DNA of 32,905 bases from Gammaproteobacteria bacterium (lineage in GTDB: Bacteria > Pseudomonadota > Gammaproteobacteria > Xanthomonadales > SZUA-36): assembly GCA_030428105.1 (NCBI GenBank), contig JAUIBE010000031.1, positions 1-32,905 on the forward strand. The letters are read 5' to 3'. The position numbers and the translations under genes were made by a program. Below, one piece after another: positions 8,835 through 16,145 of the stretch (positions are counted from its first letter, which is position 1; each line of letters opens with the position of its first letter). The notes below the pieces were generated by a model. The model was not told where the DNA came from, ran no database searches, and was given only the letters and a program-made list of their open reading frames with translations.

Positions 8835-9369
8835 GCCTGGCGTTGGAGGCCTCGAACACCCGCAGCGTGTGCTCCACGTCGTAGGGGTGTTCCTCGTAGG
8901 TTTCAGGGTCCCACTCGCTGCGCGGGGTATCGAAAAAGTCGCCAGGGTAGACATGGATAGCGGCGGTAAGCCGGTCCAGTGGGTTGGTGACCGAGTGAAT
9001 GATGCTTTCGCCCAGGGCGATGGTTTGTTTCTCTTCCAGCACTTTCACCCCGTGGCGGGTGAGCCCCTCGCTTTCGCTGCGGCGGAAGAACGTATTGTCT
9101 TCCCGGCCGCCGTAGACCCCGATCACCGCCCACATGTTGTGGTTGTGCGGGTGCAGCACCATCCCAGGCCCCCAGGTGACGTTGATGATTGTCAGGTCGG
9201 GCGCGCGACAGATGGTCTGGATGCCGGCCCGTTGGGGCTCGCCCAGGGCGCGAATGACCTCGGCAGGCGTGCTCACAGCGCGCTCAACAATGGCGGTTAC
9301 CGCGGCGTGCGGATCGTGTTCGGACAGTGCGGCGCGGCAGTCTTCAGTTAGTTGATTTGGGTCAAACAT
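8821..9369 (-). CDS. Cysteine-dioxygenase-like cupin protein
   Basis: This 182-residue cytoplasmic protein has a double-stranded beta-helix (cupin) fold. The first metal motif is HPHNHNMWAVIGVYGGRED at about residues 72-90, with an HxH pair and a downstream Glu, and the third ligand is probably the His in GESIIHSVTNP near 126. The arrangement resembles cysteine dioxygenase and related thiol dioxygenases (PF05995-like), which need ferrous iron and oxygen; the substrate here is not proven. Two ATG codons are adjacent. The second (9369) is preferred because GGAG lies six bases upstream. The gene diverges from the choice-of-anchor B gene across about 66 bases and ends inside the hairpin shared with the AbgT-type gene. 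Confidence 0.72.
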   Translation of the reverse strand: MFDPNQLTEDCRAALSEHDPHAAVTAIVERAVSTPAEVIRALGEPQRAGIQTICRAPDLTIINVTWGPGMVLHPHNHNMWAVIGVYGGREDNTFFRRSESEGLTRHGVKVLEEKQTIALGESIIHSVTNPLDRLTAAIHVYPGDFFDTPRSEWDPETYEEHPYDVEHTLRVFEASNARLDQA

Positions 9370-9388
9370 CATTTTCTCCGTAATTCCT

Positions 9389-9394
9389 TATAAT
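9389..9394 (+). promoter_or_regulatory. Perfect TATAAT -10 element
   Basis: TATAAT lies 42 bases before the ATG at 9436 in the short gap between two divergent genes. I could not find a convincing -35 hexamer 16-18 bases upstream. The same bases read TATTATAA on the other strand, so the element could also serve the cupin gene. Confidence 0.4.
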
Positions 9395-9435
9395 AGCCGC
9401 GCCCGCCGCTGCGGGGCATATCAACAGGGAACGTC

Positions 9436-10785
9436 ATGAAATACAACAGGGTCTGGTCAAAAATTGGCAGTGTGTCTTTGGGAATCCTGCTTGGGGCGGG
9501 GTCCGCGCAAGCCTGCCTGATCGAAGAGCGATTGCGGGTGGTTCGGCCCAATTACAGCGACGCCCAGATCGCGTCGCTCGCGCACGGGTCAATGACGCCC
9601 GAAATCATACCCTACCATTTCCGCGGCGCGATGAACTGCGTCGATGGCATGGCCGATATCTTTCCCTGTGAGAACGTCGACCTGGTGGGTTTCCTGACCC
9701 TGGCCGAAATTGGCGGCGGTAGCGGCAACGATGTATGGGGCTGGACGGATCCACAGACCGGTACCGAGTATGCCCTGGTGGGGCGTAGCAACGGGCTTTC
9801 TTTCGTGGATATCTCGGTGCCCGAATCGCCGCAGTACATAGGCAACCTGCCCAGCCACACCGGGCAAGGCAGCACCTGGCGCGATGTGAAGGTATACCAG
9901 GGCCACGCTTACGTGGTTTCTGATTACAACACCGGCCACGGCATGCAAGTGTTCGACCTCAACCAGTTGCGCGATGTGGCCTCACCGCCGGTTACTTTTT
10001 CCAACACCGCGCATTACGCGGGTTTCAGCCGCGCGCACAACATTGTCATCAACGAGGACACCGGTTTTGCCTACGCGGTGGGCTCTGACACCTGTGCCGG
10101 TGGTCTGCACATGATTGATATCAAGACCCCGGCCAGCCCGGTTGGCGTCGGCTGCTACTCGGCTGATGGCTACACCCACGATGCCCAGTGCGTGGTTTAT
10201 GACGGCCCCGATATCGAGCACATCGGCAAGGAAATCTGCTTCAATTCGAACGAGGACACGGTCACCATCGTCGATGTCAGCGACAAGGAAAACCCGGTTT
10301 TGCTGTCGCGCTCGCCGTATTCCAACAGCGGTTACACCCACCAGGGCTGGTTGACCATGGACCAGCGATTCTTCCTGGTGGATGACGAACTGGACGAATC
10401 TGATTTCGGCCACAACACGCGGACTTACACCTGGGACCTGCTGGACCTGGACAACCCGGTGCTAGCCGGGCGTTGGGACGCCGCAGGCGGCTCCATTGAC
10501 CATAACCAGTACATCAAGGGTTTCTACAGCTACCAGGCCAATTACCGGCGCGGCCTGCGCATCCTGGAGATCGCTTCTCCGGAAACCGGCGGCCTGGAGG
10601 AATACGGCTTTTTTGATACTTACCCCGCTGCGGATGGCAACGGTTTTTCGGGCGCCTGGAGCGTCTACCCGTTTTTCGAAAGCGGCATCGTGATTGTCAG
10701 CGATATCTCGCGCGGCCTGTTCATCCTGCGCCCGCGGTTTGACGAAAGCCTGTTCAAGAACAACTTCGAGGCTGGCGCGCGCTAG
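9436..10785 (+). CDS. Choice-of-anchor B family protein (LVIVD-like repeats)
   Basis: This exported protein of 449 residues begins with a Sec signal ending near GAGSAQA (about 26). The mature part shows the signature of the choice-of-anchor B family (TIGR04312): MNCVDGMADIFPCENVDLVG, then FLTLAEIGGGSGNDVWGWTD and ALVGRSNGLSFVDISVPESP. It continues as a beta-propeller-like series of repeats of the LVIVD kind, for example FVDISVPESPQYIGNL, HMIDIKTPASPVGVG and TIVDVSDKENPVLLS. Family members are named for the different C-terminal surface signals they carry. Here the end is FDESLFKNNFEAGAR, close to the tail of the DUF1501 protein. The function is probably at the cell surface but is not known. 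The TAG stop overlaps the stop of the convergent TPR gene in a shared CTAG. Confidence 0.85.
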   Translation: MKYNRVWSKIGSVSLGILLGAGSAQACLIEERLRVVRPNYSDAQIASLAHGSMTPEIIPYHFRGAMNCVDGMADIFPCENVDLVGFLTLAEIGGGSGNDVWGWTDPQTGTEYALVGRSNGLSFVDISVPESPQYIGNLPSHTGQGSTWRDVKVYQGHAYVVSDYNTGHGMQVFDLNQLRDVASPPVTFSNTAHYAGFSRAHNIVINEDTGFAYAVGSDTCAGGLHMIDIKTPASPVGVGCYSADGYTHDAQCVVYDGPDIEHIGKEICFNSNEDTVTIVDVSDKENPVLLSRSPYSNSGYTHQGWLTMDQRFFLVDDELDESDFGHNTRTYTWDLLDLDNPVLAGRWDAAGGSIDHNQYIKGFYSYQANYRRGLRILEIASPETGGLEEYGFFDTYPAADGNGFSGAWSVYPFFESGIVIVSDISRGLFILRPRFDESLFKNNFEAGAR

Positions 10786-12008
10786 TTACGCGGCGGTTCG
10801 TTGTCCAGCGCCTGCAGGGCTACCAGCTTGGCCTCGTAGAGCGATCGCACCGAGGCGCGGTTGGCGCGTTCGCGGGCCAGTTCAAGCTGGCGCTCGGCGG
10901 TATCCCGGTCGCCCAGTTCAAAGTGGCTGCGCGCCATTCCGAAATAACTCTCGTGTAGATAGGGCGCCACCGCCACTGCCTTTTTGTACAGGCGGATGGC
11001 CTCGGGATAATGACCTTCCCTGTGCGCCTGCTGGGCGGCGTGAATCCAGTCAAACGGGTTGTTGTCCCCGAGGGCGAGAAGTTGCGCAGCCAGTTCATCG
11101 GCTTCCTGCTGACGACCCTGTTGCTCTAGCAGCAGGCGGTAGTTGCGTAGCAGGCTCACCTTTTCGGGCAGGTTCGAAATGCCGTAGCGATAGATTTCCT
11201 CGGCCCGGGCTTCGTCGCCTGCACGGCGGAAAACGACCGCCATCATGTTGACCGCGCTGGTGCTTTGCGGCGCGAGTTCCAGGGACTTGCGCAGTAACCA
11301 GTAAGCCTGCGACAGGTCGCCCTCGGCAACGGCATCGGCGGCCAGGTTGCTGTAGTACATCGAAACGAACTGGTCGCGCGCCAGGTTGCGAATAAAGCGC
11401 TCGCCGCCGGTGGGGTAGTAATCCACCTGGATGCCCGGCCGGCGGAAGGTGAGCTGGCTGTTCGTTTCGCGCCAATCGGGGTCGTAGAGAATGCTGCGGG
11501 CGTGCACCCCTTTGTAGATCACCCGGTTTTCCGTTGAGCGCTCACCAGTGGACTCCCCGGGGGCTCCCGCGGAGCCTTCAAGCTGGAAAATCGGGGTGGA
11601 GTCCATCAACTGGTAGCCAATCTCAACATCCACCAATTCGGCCAGGGCGGTGGTCAGTATGGCCAGTGAAAGACAGTTGCCGGTTCCAAGCGACAGCGCT
11701 TCGGCGGCATCCAGGGTTTTTCCCTGGAAGTTGAAGTTGGTGGTCACCAGGTCAAGGTAGTCGTAAACCGCCCGGTTGGCTGGCACATCGTCGCGTTCCG
11801 GGCTGTAGAAATAGCGCAGAAAGGCACGCCGCTGTTCGGGCGTGAGGCGGAATATCTCGGCGGGATCAGGCAGCGCAGAAGGCGGGCCGAACAGCTCGCT
11901 GTCGATATCAAGCGATGGTGCGTGCACGGTGCGCTCAGGTGCGGGAGCGGCCGCACAGCCAGCCATCATGGCGCAGCAAACAAACAAAAGGCAGCGACTA
12001 GCTTGCAT
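10782..12008 (-). CDS. TPR lipoprotein with transglutaminase-like domain
   Basis: The product is a 408-residue lipoprotein. The ATG at 12008 is chosen because GGAGGGAGGG lies just upstream and it starts a lipoprotein signal with lipobox MAGC (Cys18); an upstream start would spoil this signal. Residues about 50-180 look like a transglutaminase/papain-like domain: LSLGTGNCLSLAILTTALAE with Cys112, then KGVHARSILYDPDW with His169 and Asp176 or 178 as possible triad partners. Residues about 215-400 form several TPR units, such as AYWLLRKSLELAPQS and AIRLYKKAVAVAPYLHESYF. It is probably attached to the outer or inner membrane facing the periplasm. Whether the cysteine is catalytic is inference. 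The gene ends on a CTAG shared with the convergent surface-protein gene and diverges from the NfeD gene. Confidence 0.82.
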   Translation of the reverse strand: MQASRCLLFVCCAMMAGCAAAPAPERTVHAPSLDIDSELFGPPSALPDPAEIFRLTPEQRRAFLRYFYSPERDDVPANRAVYDYLDLVTTNFNFQGKTLDAAEALSLGTGNCLSLAILTTALAELVDVEIGYQLMDSTPIFQLEGSAGAPGESTGERSTENRVIYKGVHARSILYDPDWRETNSQLTFRRPGIQVDYYPTGGERFIRNLARDQFVSMYYSNLAADAVAEGDLSQAYWLLRKSLELAPQSTSAVNMMAVVFRRAGDEARAEEIYRYGISNLPEKVSLLRNYRLLLEQQGRQQEADELAAQLLALGDNNPFDWIHAAQQAHREGHYPEAIRLYKKAVAVAPYLHESYFGMARSHFELGDRDTAERQLELARERANRASVRSLYEAKLVALQALDNEPPRN

Positions 12009-12033
12009 CAACCCTCCCTCCGAAACTGACTTC

Positions 12034-12062
12034 ACTGTACACGACCGGACAACGCTGGTCAT
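12034..12062 (-). promoter_or_regulatory. Candidate promoter of the TPR lipoprotein gene
   Basis: On the minus strand, ATGACC and TACAGT are separated by 17 bases and lie about 25 bases before the ATG at 12008. The match is moderate. It sits back-to-back with the candidate nfeD promoter. Confidence 0.35.
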
Positions 12063-12065
12063 GCA

Positions 12066-12094
12066 TTCACCTGCCTGGCCCAAGGGGGTATAGT
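12066..12094 (+). promoter_or_regulatory. Candidate sigma-70 promoter of nfeD-qmcA
   Basis: TTCACC (12066-12071) and TATAGT (12089-12094) are spaced 17 bases apart, placing transcription start near 12101, about 23 bases before the NfeD start codon. The -10 element differs from consensus at one base. Confidence 0.5.
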
Positions 12095-12108
12095 TTCCTT
12101 CAAGGAAA
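12094..12108. repeat. Inverted repeat at the predicted nfeD start of transcription
   Basis: TTTCCTT and AAGGAAA form a perfect 7-base dyad around a single C (12101), directly after the -10 element and across the predicted transcription start. It could be an operator or a 5' mRNA hairpin; its position is the only support. Confidence 0.35.
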
Positions 12109-12123
12109 AACCGGAGCCTGAAT

Positions 12124-12591
12124 ATGACCTGGTGGGCATGGATGATTTTGGGGGCCGTGCTGTTTGGCGCGGAATTGGTTGCGATTGACGCGCAGTTTTA
12201 CCTGGTGTTCCTGGGGCTGTCGGCGGCGCTGGTTGGCCTGCTCAGCCTGTTCGGCGTGACATTGCCCGAGTGGGGCCAGTGGCTGGTGTTCGCGGCTTTG
12301 GCGCTGATCTCGATGTTTACTTTTCGCAAGGCCTTGTACGAGAAGATTCGCGGCAACGTGCCGGGGTTTCGCGACAGCCTGGCGGGCGATTTCGTGTTGT
12401 TGCCGGAAGGCCTGGGCGTGGGCCAGACCACGCGCACCAGTTTTAGAGGGTCCACCTGGACGGTGGTAAACGAAGGGGACAGCGACATAGGCAACGGCCA
12501 GCGCGCCGCCATTGTCCGCAGCGAAGGCCTGACCTTGTATGTCGGCGCCAAGGCCGCGCCCCAGACTGACGAAACAGGAATTTCATCATGA
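12124..12591 (+). CDS. NfeD family membrane protein
   Basis: This 155-residue protein has hydrophobic segments at about 5-20, 23-42 and 50-65, followed by a soluble C-terminal OB-like domain with the family pattern ...GQTTRTSFRGSTWTVVNEGD. It is the short NfeD type (E. coli YbbK), which lacks the ClpP-like protease part of long NfeD proteins. Such proteins sit in the inner membrane and pair with stomatin-like SPFH proteins. Here the pair is explicit, because the stop overlaps the start of the QmcA gene by four bases (ATGA), implying coupled translation. Together they are thought to organise membrane domains and help protein quality control. Confidence 0.9.
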   Translation: MTWWAWMILGAVLFGAELVAIDAQFYLVFLGLSAALVGLLSLFGVTLPEWGQWLVFAALALISMFTFRKALYEKIRGNVPGFRDSLAGDFVLLPEGLGVGQTTRTSFRGSTWTVVNEGDSDIGNGQRAAIVRSEGLTLYVGAKAAPQTDETGISS

Positions 12592-13547
12592 CTTCTTTGT
12601 ACGTATCACTGGCAATCGCCGTGGTTGTTATCGTCGTCATCGCCAAGACGGCGGTGGTGGTTCCGCAGCAGAACGCCTACGTGGTCGAGCGGCTGGGCAA
12701 GTTCAGCCGGGTTCTGAACGCCGGCTTTCACATCTTGATCCCGTTCATTGAGCGTTCCGCCTACAAGCACACGCTCAAGGAACAGGCGGTGGATATTGCC
12801 GAGCAGATCTGCATCACCAAGGACAACGTGCAAGTTGGCGTCGATGGCGTGCTCTACCTGCAGGTGCTGGATGCGGGCAGGGCTTCTTATGGCATTGGCG
12901 ACTACATGTTCGCCATTTCGCAGTTGGCCCAGACCACGCTGCGTAGCGAGATCGGCAAGATCGACCTCGACCGCACCTTCGAGGAACGCGGCACGATCAA
13001 CGCCAACGTGGTGGATGAGTTGGACAAGGCTTCCGACCCGTGGGGCGTGAAAGTGCTGCGCTACGAGATCAAGAACATCAACCCGCCGCACGACGTGCTC
13101 AGCGCGATGGAAAAGCAGATGCGTGCCGAGCGTGAAAAGCGCGCCGTGATCCTGACCTCGGAAGGCGAGCGAGACGCCAAGATCAACCAGGCCGAGGGTG
13201 AAAAGCAGCGGGTGATCAAGGAATCAGAGGCTGCCAAGCAACAGCAGATCAACGAGGCCGAAGGTGAAGCTGCAGCCATCATGGCGGTGGCCACGGCAAC
13301 CGCCGATGGCTTGCGCAAAGTCGCGGCGGCGCTGGTGGACCAGGGCGGCCACGAGGCCATGCAACTGCGCGTGGCAGAGCAGTATATCGACGAGTTTGGC
13401 CACCTGGCCAAGGAAGGCAATACCCTAGTTATTCCCGCCAACCTGGCGGACCTGACCTCGATGATTGCGTTGGCCACCAACATGGTGAAGAGCGATTCAC
13501 CGGCGCCGCAGTCGGCTGGTCCGGGCCCGGCTCACAACCCCAGCTAG
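12588..13547 (+). CDS. qmcA: SPFH/band 7 stomatin-like protein (QmcA type)
   Basis: This protein of 319 residues is anchored by one N-terminal membrane segment (about 4-25, LYVSLAIAVVVIVVIAKTAVV). The band 7 domain follows at about 26-190, with PQQNAYVVERLGKFSRVLNA, LKEQAVDIAEQICITKDNVQ and LRSEIGKIDLDRTFEERGTI. A long charged helix (about 175-245, EGEKQRVIKESEAAKQQQ) is typical of flotillin/stomatin oligomers. In E. coli, QmcA is an inner-membrane band 7 protein linked to FtsH and membrane microdomains. Its gene is coupled by overlap to nfeD as in many bacteria. A strong terminator follows within 15 bases, so the operon is two genes long. Confidence 0.92.
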   Translation: MTSLYVSLAIAVVVIVVIAKTAVVVPQQNAYVVERLGKFSRVLNAGFHILIPFIERSAYKHTLKEQAVDIAEQICITKDNVQVGVDGVLYLQVLDAGRASYGIGDYMFAISQLAQTTLRSEIGKIDLDRTFEERGTINANVVDELDKASDPWGVKVLRYEIKNINPPHDVLSAMEKQMRAEREKRAVILTSEGERDAKINQAEGEKQRVIKESEAAKQQQINEAEGEAAAIMAVATATADGLRKVAAALVDQGGHEAMQLRVAEQYIDEFGHLAKEGNTLVIPANLADLTSMIALATNMVKSDSPAPQSAGPGPAHNPS

Positions 13548-13560
13548 GTCCTCGAGAAGC

Positions 13561-13609
13561 AAAAGCCCGGCGCGCGCCACGCAGACACGTGGTTGGCGCC
13601 GGGCTTTTT
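13561..13609. terminator. Bidirectional intrinsic terminator
   Basis: AAAAGCCCGGCGC (13561-13573) pairs with GCGCCGGGCTTTT (13596-13608), giving a GC-rich stem with an A-run on one side and a T-run on the other, and a smaller CACG/CGTG hairpin in the loop. It ends the nfeD-qmcA transcript and the convergent secreted-protein transcript. Confidence 0.88.
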
Positions 13610-13619
13610 GTTTGCGCGC

Positions 13620-14762
13620 CTAGGGCGTGCAGTCGTTCTTGTAGATGTCGTAGAGCTTCTGGATGGCGTAATTGCCTGAACCCAGGCCGAAGCCCAGGTC
13701 GTAATCCACTGAGCCCAGACCTTCACCCTCCTGGCAGCTGCCCAGGTGGAAGGTCACCGTGCCGGCAAAGTTTTCTTCGTAGTCGGCCGGGTCGTAATCG
13801 GGGCCGAACACAGGGCCGCTGGTGATGTACATGTCCACGGTGAACGACTCGGCGCCGGTTTCAGGCTCGTAGGTGAAGTCGTAGGCGTCCTTCACGCCGA
13901 TCAACCACATCTGGTTGCCCAGGGCATCGTAGGTGAACCAGAAAATCACCAGGGTACCGTTTTCCGTGGGCTCAAACAGGAAACCTTCGCCATTGTGGCC
14001 GAGGATGGTCCAGTTGCCGCCGGCGCCCATCGAGTAGGGTACGTAGACCACCGGGTCGGAGAACACGGTGAACTGGGTAACCAGCCCAATCGGGTCGCCA
14101 TTGACGACGCCTTCCTGTTCAATCGCTTCCTCGTTGTCCTTGTCTGGTGACCAGATGCGCATCACGTCATCGCTTTCCAGCGCGGCGTCAAAAGCAAACG
14201 GAGTGCCGGTAGGGCAACCCAGGATGGTGATGTCCACCAGCAGGTTGGCTTGTGAACCGTCGAAAGCAAACGGCGCGTCAAACGGTATTACCAGGTCAAA
14301 CGGGTTGGGTCCCGGGTCGCTGACGCCCATGTCCACCACCAGGTCGCCGTTGTAGACCACCTGCGCATCCGGGCCGATATTGTCGGCAAAGGTGCGGCTC
14401 ATGGTGGACTGGGTGTGGAGGGTGGATGACAGGGTGACGGTCACATCGTTGAGCGTGACCGGGCCCACCGGACCTTCGATAGCGTCGAGTCGAAACGCCA
14501 TGTCGGAAATCATCGGCCCGCCAATCTGCGCGCCGGTGTACAGCTGCTGGTAACGAATGCCGTCCTGGCAGAACGACGCGCTGCCAAAGGGGATGCTGTT
14601 GTTGTCGTTGGCCTCGGTGTCGAAATTTGCATCCGGCACCACGGCCAGCGCGATGGCGGCCTGGGTGGTTGTGGGCGAACCAAGGCCGGCCACCGCCACG
14701 ATCGCGGTTAGGGCCATGGTTCGAACGGTTGCCTCAAAATACCTGCGTAACTTGATATCCAT
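13620..14762 (-). CDS. Two-domain secreted protein of unknown function
   Basis: I do not recognise a named function. The ATG at 14762 has AAGGAG six bases upstream and begins a signal peptide (MALTAIVAVAGLGSPTTTQA, cleavage near 36); the frame is open further upstream but without these features. Residues about 45-215 resemble a beta-sandwich found in PEP-CTERM and planctomycete exported proteins: SFCQDGIRYQQLYTGAQIGG, ISDMAFRLDAIEG, VTVTLSSTLHTQSTMSRTF and SQANLLVDI. Residues about 255-375 match a module that I know from gammaproteobacterial exported proteins, marked by GEGFLFEPTENGTLVIFWFT, GNQMWLIG, PVFGPDYDPADY and a Cys-containing C-terminus. The product is likely extracellular. The gene lies 113 bases downstream of the M19 gene on the same strand, with a possible promoter of its own between them. 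Confidence 0.75.
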   Translation of the reverse strand: MDIKLRRYFEATVRTMALTAIVAVAGLGSPTTTQAAIALAVVPDANFDTEANDNNSIPFGSASFCQDGIRYQQLYTGAQIGGPMISDMAFRLDAIEGPVGPVTLNDVTVTLSSTLHTQSTMSRTFADNIGPDAQVVYNGDLVVDMGVSDPGPNPFDLVIPFDAPFAFDGSQANLLVDITILGCPTGTPFAFDAALESDDVMRIWSPDKDNEEAIEQEGVVNGDPIGLVTQFTVFSDPVVYVPYSMGAGGNWTILGHNGEGFLFEPTENGTLVIFWFTYDALGNQMWLIGVKDAYDFTYEPETGAESFTVDMYITSGPVFGPDYDPADYEENFAGTVTFHLGSCQEGEGLGSVDYDLGFGLGSGNYAIQKLYDIYKNDCTP

Positions 14763-14807
14763 TTCGCACTCCTTACGCGTTTTTCGTTCGATGGTTTTCC
14801 CTGCGGC

Positions 14808-14823
14808 TGGACAATATAGTCCA
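14808..14823. promoter_or_regulatory. Palindrome around a -10-like element
   Basis: TGGAC and GTCCA flank a six-base AT centre that reads TATATT on the minus strand, 46-61 bases before the ATG at 14762. This could be a promoter -10 with an overlapping operator for the secreted-protein gene. No good -35 is visible. Confidence 0.35.
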
Positions 14824-14875
14824 TCGCTTGCGGCGGAGCGAATCGCGCCTGCCTGCAACATGCCTCCTCGTTGGG

Positions 14876-15943
14876 CTAGCCGATGGTTTCGCCCAGCAGC
14901 CGCAACCAGTTCAGACCCAGCAGTTTTTCCAGCTGGCTGTCCCCCCAACCACGTTGTTGCAGCCTTCGTACCAGGGTGCGAAAGCGGTCGGGAGAATCGA
15001 GTTCGGGGATCCATGGTGGCCAGCGCACCTCGTAGCTGGGCTTGAACGACTCCAGCCGGGGCTCATACCAGTTTTCCCGCGTGGCCCAGGGCGAAATGCC
15101 CTGCGGCGGAAAGTCGGTGGAAAGGCCGACATGGTCAATTCCCGCAACGTTAACCGCGTGCTCGATCTGTTCGATGTAGTGCTCGATGGTGGTTGCGCCG
15201 CCCGGGTCGGGGCCGATGAAATATCCCAGTGCGCAGATGCCGGTCACGCCGCCCTTGTCGGCGCAGGCGCGAATGGTCGCATCGGGCTTGGCGCGCGGGT
15301 GGGGCCGAAGCGCCGAGCAGAAGGTGTGGGTCATGGCCACCGGTTTATCTGAGAAGGCAATGCCATCCAGGGTGGTCTGCGGTCCGCAATGAGACAGGTC
15401 GACCATGACGCCGGCTTCGTTCATTCGCTCAACCACCGCGATGCCAAACTCGGAAAGGCCCGCATTGGTTCGTTCCAGGCACCCATCACCCAGCCGATTG
15501 CGGTAGTTGTAGGTCAGTTGGAAACTGCGCATACCCAGCGCATGGAGCGCGACCACGTTGTCGGCATCGCCTTCCAGCATGGTGGCGTCCTGGAAGTTCA
15601 TCATCACCGCGGTACGGCCTGTCTCCTTGGCGGTTGCGAAATCAACAACGCCGAGTGCAGGTATGATCTTGTCCTGGTGTTCGGAAAATCGCTTGCGCCA
15701 CTCCACCAGTGCGTCAATGGCGGTTTGCAGGTTCTGGCGTGGCAGGCTTTCGATGATCCCGCTGTAGCCAGAGGCGCGCAGGCCTTCGAAGGCCTGGTCT
15801 TCCCATTCGCGCCCAAAACACAGCGCGTCAATCACCACGGCGCGGTCATACAGGGCATTGCGGTTTGCAATGGCTACGCCGGGTGCCGCCAGGGCGGCTC
15901 CTGCGATGGCCAAAGCCTGGATGGCTTCACGCCTGCTGGTCAT
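14876..15943 (-). CDS. M19-family membrane dipeptidase homologue, altered metal site
   Basis: The 355-residue product belongs to peptidase family M19 (renal dipeptidase type), zinc enzymes that split dipeptides. It begins MTSRREAIQALAIAG, a possible twin-arginine signal with cleavage near residue 26, so it should be exported. An AAGGAG site lies eight bases before the ATG. Conserved parts include VMVDLSHCGPQTTLDGI (His185), MTHTFCSALRPHPRA (His206), GGVTGI near 231 and HVGLSTDF near 271-278. The normal HxD metal pair near the N-terminus is missing: the aligned stretch reads VVIDALCFGREW. The bridging Glu also appears to be Gln118 in MMNFQDATML. It may use a different metal arrangement or may not be a dipeptidase. 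The partial gene at 32376 is a second M19 member. Confidence 0.85.
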   Translation of the reverse strand: MTSRREAIQALAIAGAALAAPGVAIANRNALYDRAVVIDALCFGREWEDQAFEGLRASGYSGIIESLPRQNLQTAIDALVEWRKRFSEHQDKIIPALGVVDFATAKETGRTAVMMNFQDATMLEGDADNVVALHALGMRSFQLTYNYRNRLGDGCLERTNAGLSEFGIAVVERMNEAGVMVDLSHCGPQTTLDGIAFSDKPVAMTHTFCSALRPHPRAKPDATIRACADKGGVTGICALGYFIGPDPGGATTIEHYIEQIEHAVNVAGIDHVGLSTDFPPQGISPWATRENWYEPRLESFKPSYEVRWPPWIPELDSPDRFRTLVRRLQQRGWGDSQLEKLLGLNWLRLLGETIG

Positions 15944-16070
15944 ACGGTGGACTCCTTCTGGCTGGAAATTGCGGGGTTCGTACTAAGCACAAATTCAAAG
16001 TGTTACAGCCTAAACCATGTAATAAGCTTTAACCAAGGCGTCGGCCTGGCTTGTTTGCCACGCGGCAATC

Positions 16071-16099
16071 TTGCAAAACCGACATATATCGTGTAAGAT
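16071..16099 (+). promoter_or_regulatory. Candidate sigma-70 promoter of the carD-like gene
   Basis: TTGCAA (16071-16076) and TAAGAT (16094-16099) are separated by 17 bases in an AT-richer part of the 200-base gap between the divergent M19 and CarD-type genes. Transcription would begin near 16106, leaving a leader of about 40 bases before a TTG start or 88 before an ATT start. The rest of this gap shows no gene or clear repeat. Confidence 0.5.
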
Positions 16100-16145
16100 A
16101 ATGAAATCTAACGCTTTTTGGCGCTCGCCTTCGCGTTAGTAATCA

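Noticed and set aside
15944-16145. Possible small RNA or peptide in the largest gap
   Set aside because: Apart from the promoter-like elements of the CarD-type gene, there is no open frame with a ribosome-binding site and no hairpin-T-run pair.
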